This document shows positions 1 to 12,878 of a stretch of 48,821 bases of DNA, piece by piece; position 1 is the first letter of the stretch, and the number at the start of each line of letters is the position of its first letter. The position numbers and the translations under genes were made by a program. Location: assembly GCA_010014835.2 (NCBI GenBank), contig JAAAKB020000014.1, forward strand, positions 164,632 through 213,452. Reading direction: 5' to 3'. Source of the stretch: Apostichopus leukothele. Its lineage: Eukaryota > Echinodermata > Holothuroidea > Aspidochirotida > Stichopodidae. The notes below the pieces were generated by a model. It did no database searches and had not been told where the DNA came from. It saw nothing but the letters and a program-made list of their open reading frames with translations.

Positions 1-701
1 AGTGATAGAGTGATAGAGTGATAGACGCCGCACTGTAACAATAGCTCACACCAGCATGCTGGTATGAGCTAAAAATGGACTACATTGTGAACCCAGAAAC
101 CTGCAAGATCACAGCTATACATCACAATCAGCAATGCAGAATTGGTACCATATCAAGCAATTTTGCTTCACTAATTTCTTGTCCCTATTATATTGTACAT
201 AGTCAGTGGCATCCCCACGGTCAGGGGGGTGTGTGAAATTATTATAGCCTCCCCCACCTCCATTATTAGTCAGGGTAAAATGTTCAGTTGGGGGATTTAC
301 ATAATGTATGTTTTATTTAACTATTATGTCAAATTATGTCTCACATGTATGGTAGTTGTACTGTTGTAGCAAGAAATATGTTAAGACTCTTGTAGACTTT
401 TAATGGCACCATTTCTAAAAAGTTATAATTTCAAGTTTCAGGTGCAAGTCAGTTAACATACTAAATAAATGGATGGCCATCGAAAAAGTTTACTCGAGGG
501 AGTTATTAGCCTCAAACCCTTACCTTTAGAGGTTCTATATATCTGCTGTTGCATATATCATCATTTCTTAACCCATTTCATGTAGCTTGTCTTGGCAATA
601 TTAAGACCTTTACTTTATGGGTCCTTGTTTCTAATGAGTGATTTGTTATATGATACTAAAACTCCTCAGTTATTTATCCAATTTTGGTTTTCTTGTTTCA
701 G
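1..701. other. Left-edge non-coding stretch, probably an intron
   Basis: I see no coding exon here. The first bases are a short tandem of AGTGATAGAG (about 2.5 copies, 1-25). The stretch ends in a pyrimidine-rich tract and CAG at about 690-701, which acts as the splice acceptor for the exon beginning at 702. It is therefore most simply the last intron of a plus-strand gene that begins left of the window. Confidence 0.45.
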
Positions 702-803
702 GCTATGAAGACTGACAGAGTTAAATTTGCAGTTATTTGCGGATTGGATTTTCTTCACAAAGACTTGGCACAAGGCTTGATAGAGTGTGAACACATAACA
801 TGA
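702..803 (+). CDS. Terminal coding exon of an unidentified plus-strand gene (3' partial)
   Basis: A TTTTCTTGTTTCAG acceptor precedes an open segment of 33 codons ending in TGA at 801-803. The peptide starts AMKTDRVKFAVICGLDFLH and ends LIECEHIT. The phase assumed (codon 1 at 702) is the one that stays open to the stop after the acceptor. I do not recognise the protein; the mix of hydrophobic and charged residues looks like the end of a soluble helical protein, but no motif is diagnostic. The rest of the gene would lie left of the window. The nearest canonical AATAAA signal downstream is near 2228, so the 3' UTR could be long and could include the repeat cassette that follows. The alternative is a chance open stretch after a chance acceptor. 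Confidence 0.4.
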   Translation, partial: AMKTDRVKFAVICGLDFLHKDLAQGLIECEHIT

Positions 804-1235
804 ACAGAATTCAGGTGCGAAATGTTTACTTTATGCAAAAATGTCGGTAGTATTTATGGAGGAGTAGAATTAATACGGATATGGAATTCAAATCTTTGTA
901 AACTGAGCGACGAACACATTGAGTGGTTTTGCCACTCTCTTTAAATTTAAACTTAAAAAAATTTAAATGATTTTCTTGTTTTACAACACTGCCTGTTCTT
1001 TTGTCAGGCATTGCCATTAAAATATGATGCCATGCTTCTAGAACTATTAGCAGGTGTGCAATATTCTCTATCTTTTGCCTTTTCTGCAGTTGGCTTGTTG
1101 CTCAGTTTTGATGTGAGGTGAAGATGGAGAGAGCTGATTTAAGGTTTCCTTTCTTCCACTCCCACTTTCTCCCAGTTCCCTCTCCTTCTCTATGCCTCCC
1201 AATCCCTCCCTCCCTCCCCATCCCCCCTATTGTAT
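804..1235. other. Downstream region of the 702-803 exon, ending in a pyrimidine tract
   Basis: No coding sequence is supported. The interval ends in a strong CT tract (about 1146-1230) rich in CCCTCCCTCC. A similar CT tract sits at 1681-1765 on the other side of the triplicated cassette. Confidence 0.4.
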
Positions 1236-1680
1236 TTGATATGTCTCACTGCAGCCTTGTTCTTTCAGATATCAAGAACAAGATGGACGGAGATGCAGGA
1301 CGATGTATGAAGACAGACGTGGGGCCTGGCAGGTTTTGTGGGGAATGTAACGCATGTGATATGTCTTACAGCATTTACTATAGCAGTGTTCTTTCAGATT
1401 TCTGGAGCAAGGTGGACGAAGACCAGGACGAAAGAAGAAGGACGGGGGCGCCAGGCAGGATTGTGTGGTTTTCTTAATTGTATTTGATTTGATGTCTTGA
1501 TATGTCCTGATGGAGGTGTTGGTGGGGAAGGTAATACATGGGATATGTCTTAATGTTCACTATAGCCTTGTTCTTTCAGTGATCCAGAAGGTGGACGGAG
1601 ACCAGGACGACTGCTAACGACGAAAGAAGACGGATGGGGGCACCGGCCAATTTGGTGGTGTATTTCGTTGTATTTGATAG
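1236..1680 (+). repeat. Three tandem exon-like copies with conserved splice-acceptor context
   Basis: Three diverged copies share the order GATATGTCT, then TTCTTTCAG (ending at 1268, 1397 and 1579), then a purine-rich block containing GGTGGACGGAGACCAGGACG or close variants, then GGGGGCNCC. Spacings between the TTCTTTCAG boxes are 129 and 182 bases. After each AG, the frame that skips one base is open in all three copies and gives related peptides: YQEQDGRRCRTMYED, FLEQGGRRPGRKKKD and DPEGGRRPGRLLTTKED. Copy 1 is followed by GT after GGCAG; copy 2 has GA at that place, so it lacks a donor there. CT-rich tracts lie on both sides. This could be a duplicated mini-exon or simply a repeat with a fortuitous open frame. 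Confidence 0.5.
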
Positions 1681-1765
1681 ATCATCACCCCCTCCCTTCC
1701 TCCCTCACCCCCTCTCTCCCTGTCCCCCTCCCTCCCTATCTCCCTCCCTATCCCCCTTCCCCTTA
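1681..1765. repeat. Pyrimidine-rich (CCCT/CCTC) tract
   Basis: Nearly uninterrupted CCCTCCC/CTCTCC sequence. It mirrors the tract at 1146-1230 and suggests that the tract was copied together with the cassette between them. Confidence 0.6.
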
Positions 1766-4137
1766 TACAAGATATGATTGATTTCCTTGTAAGTCGTTTG
1801 ATTGGCCATCATTATACAAATCTGTTCATGTGATACTGAAGTTATTCAGCAGGTGGTTCAAGTCCACCAACAGATTAACACTTGGCAATTCAGATGCTAA
1901 TAATGAACCAAAGGCCATTTCTGTCATTGTTTTCAATCCTAAGAAATATTCCAAACTCTTGGTTAAAATGCATTTGGATGAAACTTGTTCCTATCCTCCC
2001 CTAGGTTGCTTGAGTGACTCAGCTGTTCGAGACCCTCTTTATAAAGTTAGGACCTGTAAATGGGAAACAAGAATTACTGTACTTTGAAGAAAAAACAATC
2101 GACTTGAAGATACAAAAGATGACATGGAATACGTTTGATATTATTTTATGTCTTTTCGCATACTGATTATGTTTCAAACCGCCACATCTCTTAACATATT
2201 AGATATATACTTCTTTCTTAAAATTGAAATAAAATCATTCTACTCATCACCAGCCGCCTTCATAACCAAAAAGTAGAAAGAAAAATGTTAACGGTGGAAA
2301 CAATTTTTTTTTCTTTGCAAAAAGGAAGAATGCTGTATATATATTTTATGTAGGCTTTCCTTCCATGCTTCCACCGTCGAAAAAAAAGAGAAAAAAGAGA
2401 AAAAAAACAATGAATGAAATTTTATTTGACAATTCATGTACATGATCGGTTATACGGATATTTTCTGCTAGCTTGAAAAACATAAGGACCTAATTAGTAT
2501 TATGCTGTATAGTTGCTTTCCAGTTACAAATTGTACACCGATTTATTTTAATTCAATAGACTAGACACTATATACTACATGTTATTGTTATTATTATTGT
2601 TGGTATTATTTTTTTTTATGTACCTCCACAGATTTAACACAAAGTGTTACACTTTTTTTTATGTTTTTTAATGTGTCAGTTTAATTTTTAATACTATTCT
2701 ACCCTACAGTAAAACTAATGCTTTAACTACTGAATAATCAATCAGGTTATTGCTAGCTGCATGCATGCATGTGTTAAGATTTAAAGAAAATGATGCAAGT
2801 GCAGAAATGAAATAAAACTCAACGGTGATGACTTTGCTAACTGGGATTGCATGAATATTGTATGTAACTTTAGCACGATTAAAGGTTACGTGATACACAG
2901 CTGTTCGTTCGTGTCACTCTTCTCTTAGAATGTTGTCGATCTGGACAGCAAGATGGTACAAAATATCATCTACATAATCATGCCTCCTGATACAGAATAA
3001 TGGCTAGATCTCCATAGAGATACAGAAATTAGTAGGTTTAATTCAAATAAACTAGCATAGACAATCTCATAATTTTATACAAAATTTGGCTATTCAGGGG
3101 CATGACCACACAAGGATATATATGGATACATTATATATCCAAATATATATATGGATACCTATGGATATACATATACTGTTCAATACCAATTTGTTTACTT
3201 TATATACCTTGTTTAGTATCAGCATTCAACTACTGGGTCTCACATCATTTTAAACTAGTCCAGAAATGCTCCCAAAATTCCTTGAATTTCAGGAAACTCT
3301 AGGGAATAAAAGAACTTGTCTCACCCACACTAATAAATATTAATATGTATTATTATATAATAAAAATAAAAAAAAGGAATAGTACTTTTCATAGTTTAAA
3401 AAAACATAAGTGTTACAACTTTATGTAGCAATTATATTTATGACAGAAACTAAACCTACTTTATTATTATTATTATTATTATTATCAATAACTCTTATTA
3501 CTGAATCGGATAGATAACGTGAAGATCACATTTTTAGTATAATATAACTAGTGCACATTATGAACAGCAAAATAGTAACACTTTTTAATACATTTTGATA
3601 TTATTATGTCGCAGAGATAGTAGTAGTCACGTTGGTAGGTATGAACTATGTATTTTAAGCTCCTGATACGATCAGCACACAAAACGATTCCACATCATAC
3701 AAATAGAGTACAAATTCATATATGTATACAGAGAAGAGTTGGAGACGTTGTGCACAAGGAATAATATAGATAAATTGAATACCAGCAAAACATCTTATAT
3801 TCTCAAGGTCTAGCCATGTTAAAACGAGAAAATAGCACACTCCTCTTCCTCCCTCTCTCCCCCCTCCCCCCAGTCTCCCCCTCCCTTACTTTGCTTGTTC
3901 GTTTCCCTAGAAGCATATAAACAGAAGTGTGAAATTAAATATCTTTTACCTAAGGCCATAATTTATGACTGAAAACTTTGAATGTATGAATTTTTATTAG
4001 GAATAATGAACATCATGAATATAAAACATTCCAATAAAATTTCACAACTATTTATTTAAATAGACGATATTGCACAGATAACTTCACACTACCTCACTGT
4101 CACTAGGTTCGTCCAGCCAGTGAAAGGTTCGGATTTA
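1766..4137. other. AT-rich non-coding stretch
   Basis: No gene is supported. It contains an AATAAA at about 2228 that could serve the gene ending at 803, a short ATGC alternation near 2757-2772, an (ATT)n run at about 3462-3484, and another CT-rich tract at 3841-3889. The open frames present are short and AT-driven. Confidence 0.5.
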
Positions 4138-4203
4138 AATTAGCACAGTAGATAGATAGGCTCTGGTTGCAAGGGCTGAAAAAGTTGAATTCAAGTCCAG
4201 GTT
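4138..4203 (+). repeat. Degenerate tRNA-like relic (possible SINE head)
   Basis: TAGCACAGTAG matches the RNA polymerase III A-box pattern. About 50 bases downstream, TTCAAGTCC matches the core of a B box, which is the spacing found in tRNAs. A cloverleaf is not convincing, so this is at best an old tRNA-derived element. Confidence 0.3.
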
Positions 4204-4671
4204 ATAAATAATTATACAAACTCAATTATCCGGGGCACCCCAATTACAGACTTCTGACCACCACTCTCAATGCCATCTGTCTCCCCTCCCCCCCCCCAGC
4301 CCACCACATTCCACAAAAAAGGGTAACTGCCTCGTTGCTATGGCACCAACTAGTGAAGGTGAATATTACAATTGCAAATCAAAATAGGAAATTATGAAAC
4401 CATGTTGTCTGATGGTTTCTTGACAGAATATTGACCTGATTTTGGACTTGCATACTGTCGCCATTTTGACCTTATCTGCTTGATACCCAATAATAAATGG
4501 AGGCTTGTGGGTGTAGTGCCACAGTGATGTCACAGATCTTCATGCAAATCAAACTTTACAATCAAATTGTTTGATCTTCTCATGTAAAAGGTCAGGTCAA
4601 TGGTTCTATCTCAATAAAATATACCAGAGATGATTAAAACTTACTCTCATCAAATCTCCAAAGGGGCAATA

Positions 4672-4690
4672 AACACACACACACACACAG
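4672..4690. repeat. (CA)n microsatellite
   Basis: An uninterrupted run of alternating A and C, about nine dinucleotides long. Confidence 0.85.
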
Positions 4691-7559
4691 TGTCACAGCT
4701 GGAGGAAACTGTTTTGAATTTCAGCCCCAGAATTGCTCTGCTGTGACATTTCATCCCATTTCAAAACTTCTGCCTGTCTGTCTTACATGAGGGTAAACAT
4801 TGGCTACTGAAAACATTGAGACCGCAGCTACCATTAATTATACAATTTAAGCAGTCCTAATACTGAAGAGTAAATTTCAAATTTGCATAATGCATGTTCA
4901 CATCGAATGTTTATCCATATAAATAGACAAAAAAATAATAATAATAATTTGAATAGAAGTAACAAAGATTGTAGATAATAGAAAATATTTCTCTTAGAAG
5001 TGTTTGCCAGAAACACATTGAAAAAATTGACTCTTTTAAAATGAAGTGAAAACAACTGAAATGAGAGCGGAAAAACAAAATTCGACGGAAAGTTAAAAAG
5101 CCGAAAGAAAATATGAGGTGCTTTTTGAAAAATCATTGCACTACTGCATCCGAAAGTGCCTGTGAAGGCTATGAATATTTATGAGGCCTCCTGACAGTTA
5201 TGGATTCCGACTTTGAGCTGGTTTGAAATATTCAAACAACCGATTGTGGTGAATGATGGATGACGGCAACCTGCTCTCATTAAGACAGACACGAATGACA
5301 TCATTCCCGTCGCTATCGACTACAGAAATTAAAGGTCATCGTGGTTGCCACAAAATATGCTAGAAAGTCGAAAAATGGTCACCCATTTTCACTCTTTTAT
5401 GCAATTTGTCACCTTTGGCAACAATGGGATATTTCATTCTCTAATTTCATTAATTCCTCAATTTCAGGGAATAATTTGATGATTCTGAAATTTTGAATCC
5501 TTTAAGTGCCTTTTAGGATTTTAAAATATGGAGACGGTACTGAAGACCTTGTTTACACAGAGAGAAGAATGATATTCACAGATGATAGGATAGAAACTAA
5601 GTAGGATATGGTATCATTTATCAGTGGCAGCAGGGACAGTAATAACTATATGAGGTATAAAAGAAGTGTCTATTTTTGCCAAATAAGAGAGCAAATAAAA
5701 TATATATATCATAACTACAAACTCAAGTGAGAAGTAAAAGGCACTCAGTAAAGTTTCCATTATAACTACTACGCAGAAGAATAGTGACGCTAAATGACCT
5801 CATCTTCAAGTAATATCTGATTTTGGAATACTGCCATCACTAAAGACATTACCACTCATCAACAAGTGATCTATTTTGGGATACTGTCATCTATAGCAGT
5901 TTACTTCCATTTATATATCCCACAATGCATCTGGCTAAGATGGCTTCATATGGTTTCATATATGGTTACCACAATTTGATAGACATATTTTCTTAGGAAA
6001 TTTGTGTATGGACCTTTGACCTTGCACCAATTACTATTTCTTGAACAAGACGCTGTTTCCTTTATGATGCACTTATAATGAGTCTGTTAACGAGGCTGGA
6101 AACACTAAACTGCTTAAAAGAAATTCAATGAGCCTGCAATGAATTGTATTCTTTAATCAAGGATTACTCCCATGTATGTTTTAAAATGTAGGTATAAAAA
6201 AAAACCATGCATGCCTTTCAAACCAGTCTACCGTGTTTTACACTCGTATTTTGTTAAAAGTAAACAAAATGAAGAAAAAAGAGAGAGAGAGAAGAAAAGT
6301 CGCTGAAGAATTGCAAAATTCCGATCAAGTCTGATGCAACCACTAGGTAGCAATGCACATATTCTAACAATGTATATATAGCACTTATGAAGGCATGAGT
6401 AATAATGTTATAATCAGGACACACTTTTACCACATAACTTTAATACATGAATGTATGAATATATTATATTACAGAGCCAAACCCCCAGAATTCACTGCTG
6501 CAATCATTTCGTCATGTTACAATATGCAGGTGATAATCATAATTTAAAAAAAAAAATTCACTGCAATTAATATATATCTTTTTTGGTTGTAAGTGAACCC
6601 AAGGATAAAAATCAACCAAAATGTTGTTGTGTGTGTACATTTATCTTGTTTGTTTTTTGTTTTTTTTGTGGTTTTTTTTTCTTTGTTTTTGTCTTTCATT
6701 TTAATAATATTTCTCACTTTTTTCTTGTACTTTTAACAACAATTGAGCAAATTGAAATATTTTTAGTTTTACATGAGTTCCAACAGGAAAGAAGACCATG
6801 GATGTTATATAAGCAGTACTGAAGTACAAAATATCAAAATGAAAAATAACTGGATTATTCACTGGAGTCCTAAAGAACAGTCTTGGTAGGGATATAATTG
6901 TAGTAAATATAAACGGCTTCCCCTCCCTCAAATCCCTCTGCTACAAAATCTAAGTCGAGGGCCTGCTGAGGTTAATAAACCTATTCCGCAAAGTCTACAC
7001 AACTTGGGAGGGTGATGCACTCTCACAAAAGTTGTATTTTGCACAAAAATTTTGGAATAACATTTGATTTCCTACAAACACATAACAAAGTAAAGTACCA
7101 TGTTATGTTTAGAATCATAAATCAATAGCAGACTATTCCTTTAAAGACTTTGTCCACTCCTGTCTCAAGCCATTATGGACCACATGATGACCTTCAAAAT
7201 TGTTGTTTATACTTACTACGTGCATCAATCCTGCTTAGCTTTTCTTCTCCTCGCCTCTCTTATTATACTCCTCGCCTCACCAATACTCCATTATAACTTT
7301 ATCCACTCTGCCCATGGAGCTGATTTAGAAATGGCGTTACTCTCTCTCGTAAGTGTATATATTTAAATCTCAAGCTTATTTAAGACTAACTTCTCTTAAC
7401 ATTGTACAAAAACATATTGTGTAGAACGAATACATTGCCTCCACCAATACACAATAGATAACTACAACCACAATGGACAAGAAACATGCAAGGATTTGAC
7501 TGCCAAGTATACTCAAATTAGCCCTGGTTTTGAGCTTAACCACAATGTGTAGTGGAGTT
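4691..7559. other. AT-rich non-coding stretch
   Basis: No gene is supported. The frames seen here are short and built from T-rich or A-rich runs (for example the T-rich run near 6640-6720). A copy of a dispersed repeat lies at 5330-5390. Confidence 0.5.
5330..5390 (+). repeat. Dispersed repeat, copy A (second copy near 14620-14680)
   Basis: Contains AAAATATGCTAGAAAGTC followed by GAAAAATGGTCACCCAT and preceded by AAAGGTCATC and TTGCCA. The same blocks in the same order occur about 9.3 kb away inside a CACNB intron, so this is an interspersed element of unknown class. Confidence 0.6.
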
Positions 7560-7890
7560 TATGACCACACTATGCAATAAGCAGTACGTCGCATAACCAC
7601 AATGTGCGGTATGGAACTTCACCGCAACATGTACAGTGGCATGTAACCACAAGGTGCACTATGATATGCAACCACACTATACAGTAGGATACAAAACCAC
7701 TATGTACAGTATGGAACTTCACTGCACCATGTAGTGTGGCATGTAACCACAAGGTGCACTATGATATGCAACCACACTGCAGTATGGGATACATAACCAC
7801 AATGTGCAAATATGTTTTCCATACTTGCAGTGTGGAGAATGGCACATACCCAGCCTCTGCAGAATGGTACATAACCACACCAAACATAGC
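7560..7890. repeat. Minisatellite with a 100-bp higher-order period
   Basis: ATGGAACTTCAC recurs at 7611 and 7711, exactly 100 bases apart, and the 100-base units are nearly identical. Inside each unit, a shorter motif of about 20-25 bases based on ACCACAANGTGCA or ACCACACTA repeats. The open frames on the minus strand here are products of the repeat. Confidence 0.85.
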
Positions 7891-8561
7891 CGCTGTGTGC
7901 CGTGTGGCACATTAAATGCACCGTAATCAAAGTTATGGCGAGTCAATGTCTGCTCTTTATCAAAGATTTACACCAACCTCCTGATTTCCATCATTTTGTA
8001 CAGCATAACAACATAACTGCTCATGAATGTAATTCCATCAGGAGTTGCTCATTTATGTGCACATTTGAGAAAAACAGATTCAACTGTCCACATCACAAAG
8101 ACTAAAAAATAATGGTGAAAGCATCAAATTTCATGACAGGAGCACAAACAGTGACAAGTTAGCAGTGTAGATAATAATCCACATCATATTTTACCAAGAA
8201 CCAGCTTGTTATAAAGCATTCGTTTTTTAAGAACTGTTCACAATTTTCTCTATTTTACTTTACTCTTTTTCCATTATCGATTTAAACTTTCTTCACATTT
8301 TAGCAAGACACTGTTGTATCCTTCTATCGACAAACCGTAGATCTGAAGGAAACGGACACTGGTCGGTCAGGCCTCCCTCCGCCGAAGCTAAAAGAATTCC
8401 ACTTAAGCAGGCTGGTTAGTTTCATCTGTGAAAGTAGGCATGAAAATGGTAGGAAGCACAACTTCCATCAGGCACCCCCAGACAAACCAGAACTGGAAGA
8501 GTAAAGTTCCTCAGCAGTGACCCCTCAAGATGATATCCAAACAGAAAACAGGGTACCTCTC
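7891..8561 (-). other. Likely 3' UTR and downstream flank of the CACNB-type gene
   Basis: This lies immediately 3' of the calcium channel beta stop codon on the minus strand. I see no canonical AATAAA on the minus strand; CATAAA and GATAAA variants occur near 8050 and 7960. The 3' end is therefore not placed. Confidence 0.4.
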
Positions 8562-10272
<1,711 letters not shown>

Positions 10273-10368
10273 CGCTGGGCACTGGGCCAATTTATCTGAG
10301 GCTACAAGTTGCACATTCATGTTACGACTTTGAGATTTCGATCTGGATTTAATTAACCTCTGTAAAAC
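10273..10368 (-). CDS. CACNB: CACNB GK-domain exon (VLQRLIKSR...)
   Basis: Exactly 32 codons, phase 0 on both sides, with a CTTTAG acceptor and a GTAAGT donor. It begins [20 protein letters not shown] and ends DKLAQCPA. Vertebrate beta subunits have [20 protein letters not shown] and DKLAQCPP at this place. It joins directly to [11 protein letters not shown] in the last exon, giving the continuous family signature [14 protein letters not shown]. Confidence 0.95.
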
Positions 10369-10589
10369 CTAAAGAGAGAAGAGAAAATGGAAATTACACC
10401 AAACTGATACAAAAAAACACAATTCAACTAGAAGAGATTCATGATTAGGTCAGGCATTTAAGACGAGAGGGTAAATAAAGGCCTGGGAGAAACATCGTTT
10501 AACTTTAAGATTAGATAGGAGCCTACCCACACAACAGAGGAAGAATCAAAGTTCCGATCATGCAAGCTTTTTCATTTATGGTTCAAGTG

Positions 10590-11240
10590 AGATGTTACCT
10601 AAATTCACCAGATTGGATCAGACCAGATCAACCAGATCAACCAGTCAAACCTCTAGCTTGGTAGCTAAACCATTTACAGTTTGAGTGAGATGTTTAGGAT
10701 AAGAAGATCAGATTGGATCAGACCAGATCAACAAGAGACAAGCAGTAAAACCTCTAGCTTGGTAGCTAAACCATTTATGGTTTGAGTGAGATGTTTAGGA
10801 TAAGTAGATCAGATTGGATCAGACCAGATCAACCAGAGACAAGCAGAAATACCTCTAGCTTGGTAGCTAAACCATTTATGGTTTGAGTGAGATTTTTAGG
10901 TTAAGTAGATCAGATTGGATCAGACCAGAGACATGCAGTAAAACCTCTAGCTTGGTAGCAAAACCATTTACGGTTTGAGTGAGATGTTTACGTTAAGTAG
11001 ATCAGATTGGATCAGACCAGATTAACCACAGACATGCAGTAAACCTCTAGCTTGGCAGCTAGATCATTTACGGTTTGAGTGAGATGTTTAGGATAAGTAG
11101 ATCAGATTGGATCAGACCAGATCAGCCAGAGACAAGCAGTAAAACCTCTAGCTTGGTAGCTAACCCATTTACAGTTTGAGTGAGACGTCTAGGTTAAACA
11201 GATCAGTTTGGATCAGACCAGATCAACTAGAGACATATAG
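10590..11240. repeat. Tandem array of seven ~100-bp units inside a CACNB intron
   Basis: The word GATTGGATCAGACCAG (or a one-base variant) starts at 10611, 10711, 10812, 10913, 11005, 11105 and 11206. Each unit then carries CCTCTAGCTTGGTAGCTAA and GTTTGAGTGAGATGTTTAGG. The period is 100-101 bases except for one 92-base step, where a short internal segment is missing. Units differ by only a few substitutions, so the array is recent. Confidence 0.93.
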
Positions 11241-11332
11241 TAATACATTTAAATCATCAGTGGCATAACAAAGAAGAGCAACATATCTTTGTATCACCCG
11301 ATTCTGTTAACTGCTAAGTAAACAAGACTTAC

Positions 11333-11484
11333 CTTCGGAGCTGAAATTTTAAGATAAACTATAATAGGTGCGAGCGATGTCTTAGCTAGTTGGGCAGGGT
11401 GGTTGATAGTGTCGCAATCTAGGACAACAAGCTGCATGGAACGGGCCAACTCAAAGATGCGCTCAATCTCCGTCTGAACCTCAG
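11333..11484 (-). CDS. CACNB: CACNB GK-domain exon ([14 protein letters not shown]...)
   Basis: 152 bases: two bases completing an Ala codon, then 50 codons, ending in phase 0 at GTAAGT. Peptide segments are [40 protein letters not shown] and [10 protein letters not shown]. The vertebrate counterparts are [20 protein letters not shown] and [20 protein letters not shown]. This is the core beta-sheet part of the GK fold. Cys replaces the usual Ala in LDADTINHP. It joins to VLQRLIKSR in the next exon. Confidence 0.95.
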
Positions 11485-12783
11485 CTGAAAAAAACGTAAA
11501 GATCAGAATATTGCTAACGTTACTTTTATAACGGCAGAATTTTTCTTTCAATTTCTGGCTAGCAACAAGCAAATGTTGGGGTGGTAGAAAGATTCAACAA
11601 TTCTAATAATTGTATAATCTGCATCAACCAATCAAAGAACTATGGTTTTTCTTTGTTTTAGAAGAACACAGATCCTGCCTACAGATCAACAAACAACAAA
11701 CACTGACCGATTGCAGAAGCACCATGTCATAGCTTCATTGACATATTGGAAAATGGCCATATCTGACATCACCTACATCAAATCCAAACTTTTTGTTTTT
11801 CTTTCATGCAATTTACCATTCCAATACAGTATAAACTTCTGTTTGACATTGTACATTATTCTATAAAGGTCTCCCCTGTTGATGTGATTCTTGGAGCATA
11901 AACTAACATACAAGATGGAGATGATTAGAGATCTCTATAGCTTTCAAGAATCACATGAGCTTTAAGAAAGCACACACTGCATTGATCACAACCCACAGGG
12001 AACATATACTCCGCATTAATTCAACAGTATCGATGTTAACCTTCATGATTTAGGAATGACTGAGAAGATTGCTACCATTTCTTGTCATTTTCAAGGATTT
12101 TCAAGAAACAATCAGATACCTAATATCATCTGTTAAAGTTATAAATTGATACCAGATGTGCGTGCGTTTCGGCTGGATGGTTTGATATTCCTGACACGAG
12201 AGGATGGGCTGTATCCATAGACAGCCGGCCATGATGAAACATTTTAAGAGCATCTCAACCACTTTAATGATATGAACATTCAACAAGTGCCACATCGACC
12301 AAATTCAAAAATTGTGGAAGACTGCTATAGCTGAATTTTGTGGTTTCATTCTTTAAAACAAGTTTTGTAAATTTGGAATAGTTAATTGCTGCAGTGCCAG
12401 CAAGATATGAAAGATAATATCATTAAAATTTGTTTATCAAGATAAAAAGTTCTGAAATATTTGGGGAAAATATTGCAGACAAAATTGTAGGTAAAACAGC
12501 AAAACTTGGTTGAGATAGTCCAATGATACCATTCTTGTGATGAGACAACACCATGTCAATCATCTCAACAACGACAACAGTTGAACTAGGTGGTTCTTTA
12601 ACAGCTTGTAACCATTTGGTTCCTGACTGTCACACTGGTAATTTCTCCTGACAATAATACATACAGAAGGATACACAGGCAATAAGCTCACATGTTCTTG
12701 AGCCATGAGAGAAGCAGGACATCGAAAGTACCTTGGACTGATGCCAGAAAAGATTTGAAACCATAGTAACGTTGGTTACTCAC
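11485..12783 (-). other. CACNB intron
   Basis: The acceptor side is a T-rich tract ending in CAG before 11484, and the donor side is GTGAGT after 12784. No other feature is supported in it. Confidence 0.65.
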
Positions 12784-12878
12784 CAATATTGGATGATCGG
12801 CTTGTGGTTCGATCTTTATTATTTAGTACCGATCTCTTCGCGAGAGCTATATCAGCCGTTACCCTGGTAATGATGATT
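12784..12878 (-). CDS. CACNB: CACNB GK-domain exon ([16 protein letters not shown]...)
   Basis: 95 bases: one base completing Lys, then 31 codons, then one base of the next Ala codon. The acceptor is GTTTTTTCAG. The peptide begins [20 protein letters not shown] and continues KDRTTSRSSNI. The vertebrate sequence is [20 protein letters not shown] followed by a Pro/Ser-rich turn and SNTRSSL. A second AG closer to GTAACG would drop five residues; the upstream AG is chosen because it has the pyrimidine tract, preserves phase and keeps the IxITR motif. The segment after SVLNN is shorter than in vertebrates. Confidence 0.93.

Noticed and set aside
1853-1863. GGTTCAAGTCC, a perfect B-box-like word
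   Set aside because: No A box lies 40-60 bases upstream and no stems form, so a tRNA or SINE is not supported.
7570-7946. Cys/His/Tyr-rich minus-strand frames that look like zinc-binding repeats
   Set aside because: They follow the 100-bp minisatellite period and have no regular Cys-His spacing of a zinc finger.
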